From JANQGH01 sp039030175 (GTDB lineage Bacteria > Pseudomonadota > Alphaproteobacteria > DSM-16000 > Inquilinaceae), in NCBI GenBank assembly GCA_039030175.1, contig JBCCER010000255.1, positions 1-5,278 on the forward strand: a stretch of DNA of 5,278 bases, written 5' to 3'. Made by a program: the position numbers and the translations under genes. Below, piece by piece: positions 1 through 5,278 of the stretch. Position 1 is the stretch's first letter. Every line of letters starts with the position of its first letter. The notes under the pieces were generated by a model. It saw only the letters and a list, made by a program, of their open reading frames with translations. It was not told the origin of the DNA and searched no databases.

Positions 1-723
1 CGTGATCGGCGGGATCGGGTCAATGCCCTCAACGCTCAAGGGCTGGTCGGACAGTACCGCAAGGCCGCGCAGCTGGCCGGCGCGGATCATCTCCGTCTGC
101 TCAACGGCCAGCTGGGTGGTCGCAACCACCTCACCGCTCGCCGCGGCAACAACGGCGGGATTGCCGCCATCATAGGTGATCATCCGGGCGCCGAAATCAC
201 CGCCGGCTGCTTCGCGGATACCCGCCAAGGCCATGCCACCGGAGGAATTCACGCCAGCGGTCCCGACCGTCACCTCATCGCCACGCATTGCTTCCAGCAA
301 CTCGCCGAAATCGGCGTAGGGCGCGTCCGCGTTGACGCTGACCACCGGTACGTTGGCGACGTGCAGATAAATGGCGTAGTCGTCGATCGAGGTGTCTTCG
401 ATCAAACCCGTCACGGCATAAGTCGCGTTGTTGGCGATGGCGTTTGCCGTCCAGGTGTAACCGTCGCGCGGGGCGTCCAGCGCTGCCTGCGTGCCAATCG
501 AGCCGGAGGCACCAGGCTGATTGACCACCACGATCTCGGTGCCAAGCGCCTCCTCCAGAAGGGGCGCCACGACACGGGTGACTTGGTCGGTCGATCCACC
601 GGCGGACCAAGGCACGATGATGTTGATGGGACGGTCGGGTTCCCACTGGCTCATTGCCGGCAGGGCACCGAACGCGATCACAGCAGCAGGTAGCGCAACG
701 ATAGCGGTTTTGGACAAATTCAT
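1..723 (-). CDS. TctC/Bug-family periplasmic substrate-binding protein of a TTT transporter (3' end missing)
   Basis: The minus frame is open from the ATG at 723 to the window edge, giving 241 residues without a stop. The family is normally about 320-330 residues, so roughly the last 80-90 lie outside. Residues 1-25 look like a Sec signal peptide: Lys5, a hydrophobic run AIVALPAAVIAFGALPA, and a likely cut near Met24-Ser25. The mature start carries the family's first conserved block, RPINIIVPWSAGGSTDQVTR (31-50), followed by VVVNQPGASGSIGT (65-78) and the DGYT turn (87-90). These blocks are hallmarks of Bug/TctC receptors, which bind carboxylates in the periplasm and normally deliver them to TctA/TctB membrane partners. 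No tctAB is visible; it could lie beyond the left edge, or the receptor could be an orphan. The start is supported by a strong ribosome site 7 bases upstream. The ligand cannot be predicted; a carboxylate related to the neighbouring methylamine enzymes is inference. Confidence 0.93.
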   Translation of the reverse strand, partial: MNLSKTAIVALPAAVIAFGALPAMSQWEPDRPINIIVPWSAGGSTDQVTRVVAPLLEEALGTEIVVVNQPGASGSIGTQAALDAPRDGYTWTANAIANNATYAVTGLIEDTSIDDYAIYLHVANVPVVSVNADAPYADFGELLEAMRGDEVTVGTAGVNSSGGMALAGIREAAGGDFGARMITYDGGNPAVVAAASGEVVATTQLAVEQTEMIRAGQLRGLAVLSDQPLSVEGIDPIPPIT

Positions 724-730
724 GACAGGG

Positions 731-740
731 CCTCCCCCTC
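731..740 (-). promoter_or_regulatory. Strong Shine-Dalgarno site of the binding-protein gene
   Basis: On the minus strand the sequence GAGGGGGAGG lies 7 bases before the ATG at 723. The purine run and spacing fix this ATG as the start and suggest efficient translation. Confidence 0.8.
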
Positions 741-748
741 TTCTGTTT

Positions 749-768
749 GTTACCTACTAGTTGGTAAC
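749..768. promoter_or_regulatory. 20-bp near-perfect palindrome, probable repressor operator
   Basis: The plus strand reads GTTACCTACTAGTTGGTAAC. Nine of its ten symmetric base pairs match; only 755/762 (T opposite T) breaks symmetry. The outer half-sites GTTACC/GGTAAC flank a central ACTAGT. It covers the expected -10 region and sits just ahead of the ribosome site of the binding-protein gene. A dyad of this length and placement is typical of dimeric helix-turn-helix repressors such as TetR or GntR types. The regulator is not in the window, and the family assignment is a guess. It is not a terminator: there is no loop, little GC and no T run. Confidence 0.65.
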
Positions 769-790
769 TTTTGAAGACAAGCTCTGTCAA
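761..790 (-). promoter_or_regulatory. Candidate sigma-70 promoter for the binding-protein gene
   Basis: A perfect TTGACA -35 hexamer reads on the minus strand at 790-785. With an 18-base spacer the -10 position is TACCAA (766-761); with 17 bases it is TTACCA. Both are weak matches to TATAAT. A good -35 with a poor -10 lying inside a palindrome fits a promoter whose activity depends on a bound regulator. It would let the transporter gene be expressed separately from the upstream enzyme genes, with a leader of about 30 bases. The -35 is seen directly; promoter function is inferred. Confidence 0.5.
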
Positions 791-844
791 GCGGCTGTGA
801 GCGTTCCCTGTCGACTCCGTTATCGGCGGGCTAGTCGGCGCTGG

Positions 845-1897
845 CTAGAGCAGCCGGGCACGGTCTTTATACCGGTCAGGAACGGCATCGTCCGTGCCAT
901 AAAAGGCGTGCTTGGACATATCGGGCGAGTAACGACTCGCCTCGGGGCAGCGGCCCAGCGCCTCTGCAACGGCCCGGATGTGGTGCGGTCCGGCACCACA
1001 GCAGACGCCTAGATAGTTAACGCCCATCGCGTACGCAGCTCTGGCAAACTCGGCCAGTTCGTAACGGTTGCACGTGAACGGATCGAGCGCGACCGGAAAC
1101 GGCCGGTCGTCTGGGATACAGTGGCAACCCGGATCGCGAAGGCTTTGAAACGTCGGTTGATCATCAATCGTTCGGTAAGGCACGGGTAGCGCAGCGACCG
1201 GGCATGATACCGCGTCACGGATGCCCTGCATTAAGGGCAGCATCGTATCCGGGCCGCGGATGCAATTGAGACCGACCACATCCGCGCCCGCGTCTTCGAG
1301 CCTGCGGCACGTCTCGGTTGGATGCACCCCGTCCATTGAATTGACGCCAGCCGGTACGGCCATTGTGACGACCATCGGCACGTCTAATGCCTTGCAGGCC
1401 TCGACCGCCATCAGGGCCTCGCCGGTGAAGGAAAAGGTTTCGGCAATCACCAGATCCGGGTTGAACTCGGCCGCCCAGGCAAGTTGCTCGTCGAAAATCG
1501 CCCGGACTTTCTTGTGGCTTTCGAGATCGTCCGCCTCGTAGATGTTGGTGTTGCAGATGTTGGCCGCCAGCATTGTGCCGGTTTCATCGGCAACATCCTT
1601 GGCGAGTTGCAACGCCTGGCGGTTCAGCGGCTCCAACACGTCCTCCATGCCGATCAGGCGCAGTTTCTCGCGATGACCGTAATAGGTGAACGCCTCCATA
1701 ATGTCCGAGCCGGCACGGGCGAACTCGACATGAAGCTGGCGAACTGCATCGGGGTTTTCCAATACGACGACCGGCACGAAGGCACCGGCCTGCAGGTATC
1801 CCCGACGCTCCAACTCAAACAGATAGCCTTCCGCGCAAATCACTGGCCCTTCTGCCAGTCGCTGCATCAGCCCACGATCATCTTTCTTGGCTGCCAT
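845..1897 (-). CDS. Homocysteine S-methyltransferase-family protein, BHMT-like
   Basis: A 350-residue (beta/alpha)8 methyltransferase-fold protein, cytoplasmic with no signal peptide. It aligns by eye along its length with betaine-homocysteine methyltransferase (BHMT), which moves a methyl from glycine betaine to homocysteine, giving dimethylglycine and methionine. Landmarks are FELERRGYLQAG (27-38), AVRQLHVEFARAGSDIMEAF (51-70), GLNC with Cys212, and GVCCGAGPHHIRA with Cys299-Cys300. Cys212, Cys299 and Cys300 match the three zinc-binding cysteines of the family. Glu153 (IAETF) corresponds to the conserved strand-end Glu. It lacks the C-terminal arm of animal BHMT (about 406 residues). The usual N-terminal DGG(F/T) motif reads AEGY here (22-25), so methyl donor or thiol acceptor may differ. 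The start at 1897 is chosen over an ATG at 1933 because AGGGAG lies 7 bases upstream. The upstream dimethylglycine-dehydrogenase-like gene supports a role in betaine-type demethylation. Methyltransferase fold: very sure; exact substrate: not. Confidence 0.88.
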   Translation of the reverse strand: MAAKKDDRGLMQRLAEGPVICAEGYLFELERRGYLQAGAFVPVVVLENPDAVRQLHVEFARAGSDIMEAFTYYGHREKLRLIGMEDVLEPLNRQALQLAKDVADETGTMLAANICNTNIYEADDLESHKKVRAIFDEQLAWAAEFNPDLVIAETFSFTGEALMAVEACKALDVPMVVTMAVPAGVNSMDGVHPTETCRRLEDAGADVVGLNCIRGPDTMLPLMQGIRDAVSCPVAALPVPYRTIDDQPTFQSLRDPGCHCIPDDRPFPVALDPFTCNRYELAEFARAAYAMGVNYLGVCCGAGPHHIRAVAEALGRCPEASRYSPDMSKHAFYGTDDAVPDRYKDRARLL

Positions 1898-1903
1898 AAG
1901 CCC

Positions 1904-1960
1904 ACTCCCTGACCGCCTGGGCCTATCGCCCATTCCTTAGCAAAAACTCTGTCAGGGAAT
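1904..1960 (-). promoter_or_regulatory. Possible leader RNA hairpin masking the BHMT-like ribosome site
   Basis: In the minus-strand transcript AUUCCCUGAC (1960-1951) can pair with GUCAGGGAGU (1913-1904): ten consecutive pairs, one of them G-U. The 3' arm contains the whole AGGGAG Shine-Dalgarno site, so pairing would block initiation at 1897. The 37-base loop holds a second small hairpin, UGGGC-GAUAG-GCCCA (1932-1918), which would shorten the effective loop. The pairing is seen directly; a regulatory role is inferred. It does not match a riboswitch class I recognise. Confidence 0.35.
1905..1910 (-). promoter_or_regulatory. Shine-Dalgarno site that decides the BHMT-like start
   Basis: AGGGAG on the minus strand, 7 bases before the ATG at 1897. 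The alternative in-frame ATG at 1933 has only AAGGA directly against it, too close to work well, and would add a 12-residue Gly/Arg/Ser-rich extension not expected in the family. Confidence 0.7.
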
Positions 1961-1982
1961 TTGGGACGGCGGCAAGCAAAAA
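1939..1982 (-). repeat. Short direct repeat in the leader of the BHMT-like gene
   Basis: The octamer AGCAAAAA occurs at 1939-1946 and again at 1975-1982 on the plus strand (TTTTTGCT on the transcribed strand), 36 bases apart. It could be paired regulator half-sites or chance in a short A/T-rich gap. Confidence 0.2.
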
Positions 1983-1994
1983 TGCCTGTAGGGC

Positions 1995-4421
1995 TCAACC
2001 GCGCATGCGCTCGCCGGTTGGATCAAACAAGGGTCGATCTAGGAGATGGGTCTTACGGCGGTGCCCCAATATCTCGATTTCGAACAGCGCATCCGGCGGG
2101 GACAAGTCTGCCGGGATGTATCCGAGCGCGACGGAAGCAGCCGACCAGTGGGCATAGCCGCCGGATGTCACCCATCCGACAACCTGTCCATCGTGCCAGA
2201 TCGGCTCGTCGCCCATCACATCAGCGTCCTCTGCTTCAACGACGAAGGCACTCAAGTATCGTTTTGGCCCCACCTCCCGCTCAGCGAGCACGGCGTCACG
2301 ACCAACAAAATCGCCCTTCGATGGCTTAACAAAGCGGTCAAGGCCGGCCTCAGACGGCGTATAGATCGGCCGATACTCCCTCGCCCACGACCCGAAATTC
2401 TTGTCGAGGCGCAAACTGTCCAACGCGCGAGCACCGAACAGCCGGATGCCAAAGTCTTTGCCGGTGTTCATGATCAGGTCTAAAAGTTGCGGCAGCTCGT
2501 CCGGTAACACCCAGATCTCGTAGCCAAGGTCGCCGGTGTAGCTGAGGCGCCCCACCATCGCGGATACTGGCCCAATATCCATACTTCGGATCGTCATGAA
2601 GGGGAAAGCGCCAGCAGAGACATCTTCGGAGGTGAGGCGCGCAAGCAGATCGCGCGCCATTGGGCCTGCGACGGAAAGACCAGTCAGGGACAGCCCAAGC
2701 GGCTCGATCGCAACACCGTCCGCTGGCAGTTGAGATTGGAACCAGCACATATGATACTGCTCTGCGACCCCCGACCCAAAGATATGGAACGTCTCGTCGC
2801 CGGACCTGGCGACCGTAAAATCGCCTATGAGCGTTCCTCGATGGTTCAGCATCGGTGCCAAGGCAATGCGGCCTTTCGCTGGCAGCGTGTTGGCCAGCAG
2901 TCGATCAAGCCAGGCTTCACCGCCAGGCCCGGTCACGCGATACTTGGCAAAGTTGCTGATTTCAATGAGCCCTACGCCCGTGCGTACGGCCCGCACTTCG
3001 TCAGCAACCGATGCAAACGCATTCGAGCGTTTGAAGGTCACCTCCTCGACCGGATCGCTGCCCTCGGGGGCAAACCACAGGGCGTGTTCCAGTCCATAGG
3101 CCGAGCCGAATACCGCGTTGTGAGCTTTCAAACGTCCGTAGATCGGCGTCGTTAGTAGCGGGCGCCCGGCCGGCAGTTCTTCGTTCGGGAAGGTGATTCG
3201 GAAGCGGCGGGAGTAGTTTTCGCGCACCTTGGCATTGGTATAGGCAGGTGTCGCCCAATCGCCGAAGCGGGCCACGTCCATGCCCCAGACATCGAACCCT
3301 GGATCGCCATCGATCATCCAGTTGGCCAGCGCCAGCCCGACCCCTCCCCCTTGGCTGAAGCCTGCCATCACGCCGCAGGCGACCCAATAGTTGCGCAGGC
3401 CACGAATCGGGCCGACGAGAGGATTGCCATCCGGGGCGAAGGTGAAGGGGCCGTTAATGATCTGCCTGATGCCGGCGGTCTGAAAGGCCGGGAAATGCTC
3501 AAACCCCACCTCCAATGACGGAGCGATCCGGTCCAGGTCCGGGTCCAGCAGTTCGTGACCAAAATCCCACGGTGTCGTTTTTTCGGACCAGGGCACGCCG
3601 GCACGCTCGTACGTCCCCATGAGCATGCCTTTACCCTCTTGGCGCAGGTAGATCTCGCCCTCGAAGTCGAGGACACCGATCACCTCCTCGCCCGTGGCAT
3701 CGTTGTGCTGAATCACCGCCGGCATGTCGTCGGTCAGGATGTACATGTGCTCCATGGCCAGGACGGGCAGTTCCAGCCCACCCATGCGACCAACCTCCCG
3801 CGCCCAAAGGCCTCCGGCGTTGACCACGTGCTCAGCGCGAATGGTGCCCTGTTCCGTGATCACGTCCCAAGCGCCGCTGGCGTGCTGATTGAGTTCAACG
3901 ACCCTGGTTTGCCGATAGACTTCAGCGCCATAATGCCGTGCCGACTTCGCGTAGGCATAGGTGACGCCGGAGGGGTCGAGATGCCCTTCCAACGGGTCGT
4001 AGAGCGCGCCGACGATGTATTTCTTGTCTAACAGCGGCATACGCTCGGCGGCCTCATCCGGGCCGACCAGTTCAGTCTGCATGCCCAGATACCGACCCTT
4101 GGCATGGGCAACCCGCAGGAAGTCCATGCGTTCCGGGGTGCCGGCTAGCACGAGGCCCCCGGTTAAGTGCAAACCGCATGACTGTCCGGACAGCTCTTCG
4201 ATCTCTCGATAGAGCTCAATCGTGTAGGCCTGCAGCTTGGCAACGTTCGGATCGCCGTTCAGCGTGTGAAAGCCGCCCGCAGCATGCCAGGTAGAGCCCG
4301 ACGTCAGCTCAGACCGCTCGACCAACACGACATCGCGCCATCCGAGCTTGGCCAAATGGTAGAGAACAGAGCAGCCGACAACGCCGCCACCGATCACCAC
4401 TACCTGGGCCGTTGATTTCAT
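1995..4421 (-). CDS. Dimethylglycine/sarcosine dehydrogenase-family flavoprotein (DAO + GCV_T domains)
   Basis: An 808-residue two-part enzyme of normal family length. The N-terminal DAO-type FAD domain (about 5-365) opens with VVVIGGGVVGCSVLYHL (7-23): Gly11-x-Gly13-x-x-Gly16, with Glu35 ending the second strand. SELTSGSTWHAAGG (37-50) matches the site where dimethylglycine dehydrogenase binds FAD covalently, through His46. His225 (AMEHMYILT) and Tyr258 (EIYLRQEG) fall where dimethylglycine oxidase has catalytic His and Tyr. A linker domain (about 370-425) leads to a GcvT-like folate domain (about 430-800) with SYTGDLGYEIWV (627-638), SEAGLDRFVKPSKGDFVGRDA and the closing RPLFDP. Such enzymes oxidise an N-methyl group and pass the one-carbon unit to tetrahydrofolate as 5,10-methylene-THF. 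The start overlaps the upstream transporter stop (ATGA) and has no clear ribosome site, implying translational coupling. Dimethylglycine is the likeliest substrate given the BHMT-like neighbour; sarcosine or another N-methyl amino acid (for example 4-methylaminobutyrate) remains possible. Confidence 0.92.
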   Translation of the reverse strand: MKSTAQVVVIGGGVVGCSVLYHLAKLGWRDVVLVERSELTSGSTWHAAGGFHTLNGDPNVAKLQAYTIELYREIEELSGQSCGLHLTGGLVLAGTPERMDFLRVAHAKGRYLGMQTELVGPDEAAERMPLLDKKYIVGALYDPLEGHLDPSGVTYAYAKSARHYGAEVYRQTRVVELNQHASGAWDVITEQGTIRAEHVVNAGGLWAREVGRMGGLELPVLAMEHMYILTDDMPAVIQHNDATGEEVIGVLDFEGEIYLRQEGKGMLMGTYERAGVPWSEKTTPWDFGHELLDPDLDRIAPSLEVGFEHFPAFQTAGIRQIINGPFTFAPDGNPLVGPIRGLRNYWVACGVMAGFSQGGGVGLALANWMIDGDPGFDVWGMDVARFGDWATPAYTNAKVRENYSRRFRITFPNEELPAGRPLLTTPIYGRLKAHNAVFGSAYGLEHALWFAPEGSDPVEEVTFKRSNAFASVADEVRAVRTGVGLIEISNFAKYRVTGPGGEAWLDRLLANTLPAKGRIALAPMLNHRGTLIGDFTVARSGDETFHIFGSGVAEQYHMCWFQSQLPADGVAIEPLGLSLTGLSVAGPMARDLLARLTSEDVSAGAFPFMTIRSMDIGPVSAMVGRLSYTGDLGYEIWVLPDELPQLLDLIMNTGKDFGIRLFGARALDSLRLDKNFGSWAREYRPIYTPSEAGLDRFVKPSKGDFVGRDAVLAEREVGPKRYLSAFVVEAEDADVMGDEPIWHDGQVVGWVTSGGYAHWSAASVALGYIPADLSPPDALFEIEILGHRRKTHLLDRPLFDPTGERMRG
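4418..4421 (-). other. ATGA stop-start overlap coupling transporter and dehydrogenase
   Basis: The minus strand reads CAATGAAATC: TGA ends the MFS gene (4420-4418) and ATG (4421-4419) starts the dehydrogenase. The 20 bases before it lack a convincing Shine-Dalgarno sequence, so re-initiation by terminating ribosomes is likely. The two genes must share a transcript. Confidence 0.85.
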
Positions 4422-5278
4422 TGAGCGCCGGGTGTCCGTTCAAAGTGCGGCAGCGTGCGCCAGCACAACATGAATGTCCCAAGGCTGAGGACGGCGACAA
4501 GCCCAAAAATCGGCCAATAGAGGCCGGTCGTTGCGTAGAGTGTACCGCATACCGTCATGCCGACCGTGCCTCCAAGCAGCTGGGCGGTCATGCTAATGCC
4601 TCCGGCCTGCCCCCGCTTGTCCGGCGTAACGGTGTTCATCACGTCGCGTAGTGAGGGCGCAAAAAGCATTGGGTTACAGATCCCCCAAGCGACCAAAGCC
4701 GGTAACAGCAATAGGTAGCTTTCGAATGTCACTGCGATTGCAATCCATGCTGACGCAACCGCGTAAACAGCCAGGCCGGTCAGCACGAGGACGCGAGACC
4801 CGACGCGATCGACGGCCGCACCTGTGGGAAATGCGGAAATGACCGTCGGCACCGTGCTTGCGAGCAACGCGACACCGGCAATCATGGCCGCATAGCCCAG
4901 CACGTCCTGAAGATAGGCAGCGGCAAAAATGAACAGGTTGATCTTGCTGAACTGACCCAGAAAGATGACCAGGTTGAATGAGGTGAACGCCCCGCTGCGG
5001 AACAGATCCACATCTATCAACGGCTGAGACCGGCGCTTTTCAACCAGCACGAATAGGCCAGCAAAGACGAAACCGGCCGCGAGAAGCACCCAGACCAACA
5101 AGTTCGACCAACCCCAATCCGGCGCCTGCATGACGGCAAAGACGATCATGCCAAGGCCGGCAACCAGGGCGAGGAGGCCGGGAACGTCGATCCTGACGGC
5201 TTGCTCGCGGGGCGGGTCACGCCACATCGCCAGCATCACCAGCGCGATGACAATCACGATCGGCGGATTGATCCAGAA
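4418..5278 (-). CDS. MFS transporter, DHA2 (EmrB/QacA-like) family, N-terminal part missing
   Basis: The frame stays open to the right edge, giving 286 residues of the C-terminal portion. Residue 1 of the visible part is not a start: the first residues FWINPPIVIVIAL match the internal FxINxPIG motif around helix 6 of 14-helix DHA2 transporters, so a GTG at 5257 is only an internal valine. About nine hydrophobic helices follow (roughly 4-19, 32-50, 59-79, 99-118, 130-150, 161-183, 187-209, 229-249, 252-272), as expected for helices 6-14. Other landmarks are DWGWSN (54-59), VEKRRSQPLIDVDLFR (79-94), the second motif-A copy GAAVDRVGSR (153-162) and PDKRGQAGG (219-227). The family uses proton antiport to expel drugs or metabolites through the inner membrane. 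The overlap with the dehydrogenase gene suggests its cargo is linked to methylamine metabolism, but general drug-type efflux cannot be excluded. Confidence 0.9.
   Translation of the reverse strand, partial: FWINPPIVIVIALVMLAMWRDPPREQAVRIDVPGLLALVAGLGMIVFAVMQAPDWGWSNLLVWVLLAAGFVFAGLFVLVEKRRSQPLIDVDLFRSGAFTSFNLVIFLGQFSKINLFIFAAAYLQDVLGYAAMIAGVALLASTVPTVISAFPTGAAVDRVGSRVLVLTGLAVYAVASAWIAIAVTFESYLLLLPALVAWGICNPMLFAPSLRDVMNTVTPDKRGQAGGISMTAQLLGGTVGMTVCGTLYATTGLYWPIFGLVAVLSLGTFMLCWRTLPHFERTPGAQ

Noticed and set aside
275..790. Minus-strand 171-codon open frame across the start of the binding-protein gene
   Set aside because: It is out of frame with the receptor, whose signal peptide and conserved blocks are unmistakable; its product is Arg/His/Cys-rich low-quality sequence typical of a GC-rich shadow frame.
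724..860. Rho-independent terminator after the BHMT-like gene
   Set aside because: Only a 4-bp GGCT/AGCC stem over the stop codon is visible, with no following T run; the 20-bp palindrome has no loop and no T run.
1484..1912. Plus-strand 142-codon open frame opposite the BHMT-like gene
   Set aside because: Antisense shadow of a conserved enzyme, without a convincing ribosome site or domain.
1898..1933. Longer version of the BHMT-like protein starting at 1933
   Set aside because: The upstream ATG has its purine stretch directly against it, and the added 12 residues do not resemble family N-termini; the ATG at 1897 has a well-spaced AGGGAG.
1898..1994. SAM-II type riboswitch, prompted by a GCTAAGGA string near the ribosome site
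   Set aside because: The required pseudoknot arms and the GCUAAAAAGG-like core are not present; only a simple SD-masking stem can be supported.
1898..1994. Rho-independent terminator between the dehydrogenase and BHMT-like genes
   Set aside because: The hairpins there lack a trailing T run; the T-rich stretches precede the stems, so read-through is expected.
3555..4031. Plus-strand 158-codon open frame opposite the dehydrogenase
   Set aside because: It lies wholly antisense to the conserved FAD domain, has no recognisable domain, and follows the codon pattern of the opposite gene.
5255..5257. GTG at the right end as the start of the MFS gene
   Set aside because: The frame continues upstream to the edge with residues matching an internal helix motif of DHA2 transporters, so the true start is outside the window.

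Overview
This looks like a chromosomal stretch from a fairly GC-rich proteobacterium, most likely an alphaproteobacterium. The pointers are the GC-leaning third codon positions, a tripartite-tricarboxylate-transporter (TTT) type binding protein, and a dimethylglycine-dehydrogenase-like flavoprotein beside a betaine-homocysteine-methyltransferase-like protein. The assignment is inference from gene content; no rRNA or other phylogenetic marker is present.

All four genes are on the minus strand, so transcription runs from the right edge to the left. In that order they are: (1) the C-terminal part of a DHA2-type major facilitator transporter (4418-5278, cut by the right edge); (2) an 808-residue FAD- and folate-domain dehydrogenase of the dimethylglycine/sarcosine dehydrogenase family (1995-4421), whose ATG overlaps the transporter stop by 4 bases; (3) a 350-residue homocysteine S-methyltransferase-fold protein close to BHMT (845-1897), after a 97-bp gap; (4) the N-terminal three quarters of a TctC/Bug periplasmic substrate-binding protein (1-723, cut by the left edge), after a 121-bp gap. 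The window is otherwise tightly packed, with no RNA genes, mobile elements or CRISPR.

The likely theme is use of methylated amines. A BHMT-like enzyme would move a methyl group from a betaine-type donor to a thiol acceptor and release a dimethylamino acid. The flavoprotein would then oxidise an N-methyl group and pass it to tetrahydrofolate. The periplasmic receptor and the MFS protein would handle uptake and export of substrates or products. The exact substrates cannot be read from the sequence.

The two gaps hold the most interesting signals. Upstream of the binding-protein gene, a perfect TTGACA -35 box is followed by a 20-bp near-perfect palindrome (749-768) covering the expected -10 position, a typical repressor-operator layout. 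Upstream of the BHMT-like gene, a 10-bp inverted repeat (1904-1913 with 1951-1960) would bury the Shine-Dalgarno sequence in a stem, suggesting possible RNA-level control of translation.
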